Program-made: the position numbers and the translations under genes
Notes under the pieces: model-generated
Told to the model about the DNA's origin: nothing
Database searches by the model: none
The model's input: only the letters and a program-made list of their open reading frames with translations
In this document: positions 63,529 to 64,000 of the stretch, piece by piece
Layout of the letters: each line of letters begins with the position of its first letter
How positions within the stretch are numbered: the first letter of the stretch is position 1
Assembly (NCBI RefSeq): GCF_000282635.1
Contig: NZ_AKIW01000077.1
Coordinates: 102,093 to 166,092, forward strand
From: Variovorax sp. CF313
GTDB taxonomy: Bacteria > Pseudomonadota > Gammaproteobacteria > Burkholderiales > Burkholderiaceae_C
Reading direction: 5' to 3'
Length of the DNA stretch: 64,000 nt

Positions 63529-64000
63529 TCAGACTGTTTGCAGACGCACCTGTCCCGTCATCGCCATCAGTTTCTTGCGCGCCATCCACAGATTGGACAA
63601 AGCAAACAGCGTGATCACGTGCGCCGTGTTCTTGGCCAGTCCTTTGAACCTCACCCTCACCAAGCCGAACTGGCGCTTGATCACCCGGAACGGATGCTCC
63701 ACCTTTGCCCGCACGCTGGCCTTCTCATATTCGTTCTTGCGCGCTCGGGCCTTGGCACGTCCCTCGGGCATCTTCGCCATGTCGCTGGGCCGGCCCGCGA
63801 TGTGCCACTGCACATCGCGCTTCACCCGCGCCTGCGCGCCCCGATAGCCCGAGTCGGCCCACACCTGCTCTTCCTTGCCATGCAGCAAGTCCGCCACCTG
63901 TTCCACGTCCGCTTCATTGGCGGCCGTCGCCGTCACGGTATGCACCAGTCCCGACTCGGCGTCCACGCCGATGTGCGCCTTCATCCCGAAGTGCCACTGG
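63529..64000 (-). mobile_element. IS5-family transposase, cut by the window end
   Basis: The minus-strand frame is open to the window edge (reading WHFGMKAHIGVDAESGLVHTV from the edge inward), so only the C-terminal ~157 residues are visible. DDE-type features are the middle Asp in VWADSGYRGA, the catalytic Glu region near KVEHPFRVIKRQFG and the ending ALSNLWMARKKLM, typical of IS5/ISL2-like DDE transposases. The IS end lies just left of 63529. Nothing shows whether it is active. Confidence 0.9.

Overview
The window reads as a high-GC betaproteobacterial chromosome, most likely Burkholderiales and probably close to Comamonadaceae/Variovorax. This rests on the core gene order (hemW-rdgB-rph-PP2C-Ser/Thr kinase, then yicC-gmk-rpoZ-spoT and greB), the many Bug-type tricarboxylate-transporter binding proteins, and the codon and GC style. 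The species is inferred, not proven.

Region 1 (1-13.5 kb) is an accessory defence island abutting a tRNA-Ser(UGA) gene. Three tightly linked genes on the minus strand encode a DUF4007 protein, a large P-loop ATPase and a PAPS-reductase/DndC-like sulfur-transfer enzyme. This is the composition of the SspBCD single-strand DNA phosphorothioation module. Converging on them are three plus-strand genes: an FtsK/HerA-type translocase (cut by the window edge), a protein with two GHKL ATPase domains, and a receiver-like protein. They fill the place of an SspFGH-type restriction partner. No cysteine desulfurase (SspA) is in the window.

Region 2 (14-24.8 kb) is core: tRNA-Ser, hemW, rdgB, rph, a PP2C phosphatase and Ser/Thr kinase, divergent yicC-gmk-rpoZ-spoT, greB, two identical tRNA-Arg(ACG) genes with terminators, and an OmpA-like lipoprotein.

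Region 3 (24.8-31 kb) is a small catabolic locus. A XylR/DmpR-type sigma-54 activator lies upstream of an exported argininosuccinate-lyase-like protein and a frameshifted Bug-protein remnant. Divergent from it is a benzaldehyde-type dehydrogenase and SDR operon with a good -24/-12 promoter and a pair of direct-repeat activator sites.

Region 4 (31.1-38.4 kb) is a decayed plasticity zone. It holds a 3' tRNA fragment (probable attachment site), an internally deleted tyrosine integrase, an AT-rich unknown gene, an IS3-family remnant, and the remains of a bcpAIOB-type contact-dependent-inhibition locus: toxin C-terminus with C39-like peptidase, immunity candidate, lipoprotein and truncated transporter.

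Region 5 (38.4-62.9 kb) is metabolic and transport accessory DNA. It contains an aminotransferase, LysR regulators, DMT and MHS transporters and a deacylase. A long plus-strand cluster then carries an FMNH2 monooxygenase with flavin reductase, two CitE-like lyases, a CaiB CoA-transferase, a 2-hydroxyacid dehydrogenase, a TauD-like dioxygenase, an RraA-like aldolase, two Bug proteins and two IclR regulators. A minus-strand operon follows (Bug protein, ketopantoate-reductase-like, FAD 2-hydroxyacid dehydrogenase, PDC-hydrolase-like amidohydrolase). Together these suggest breakdown of an unidentified organic acid through hydroxy-/keto-acid and CoA-ester steps. The right edge runs into an IS5-family transposase.
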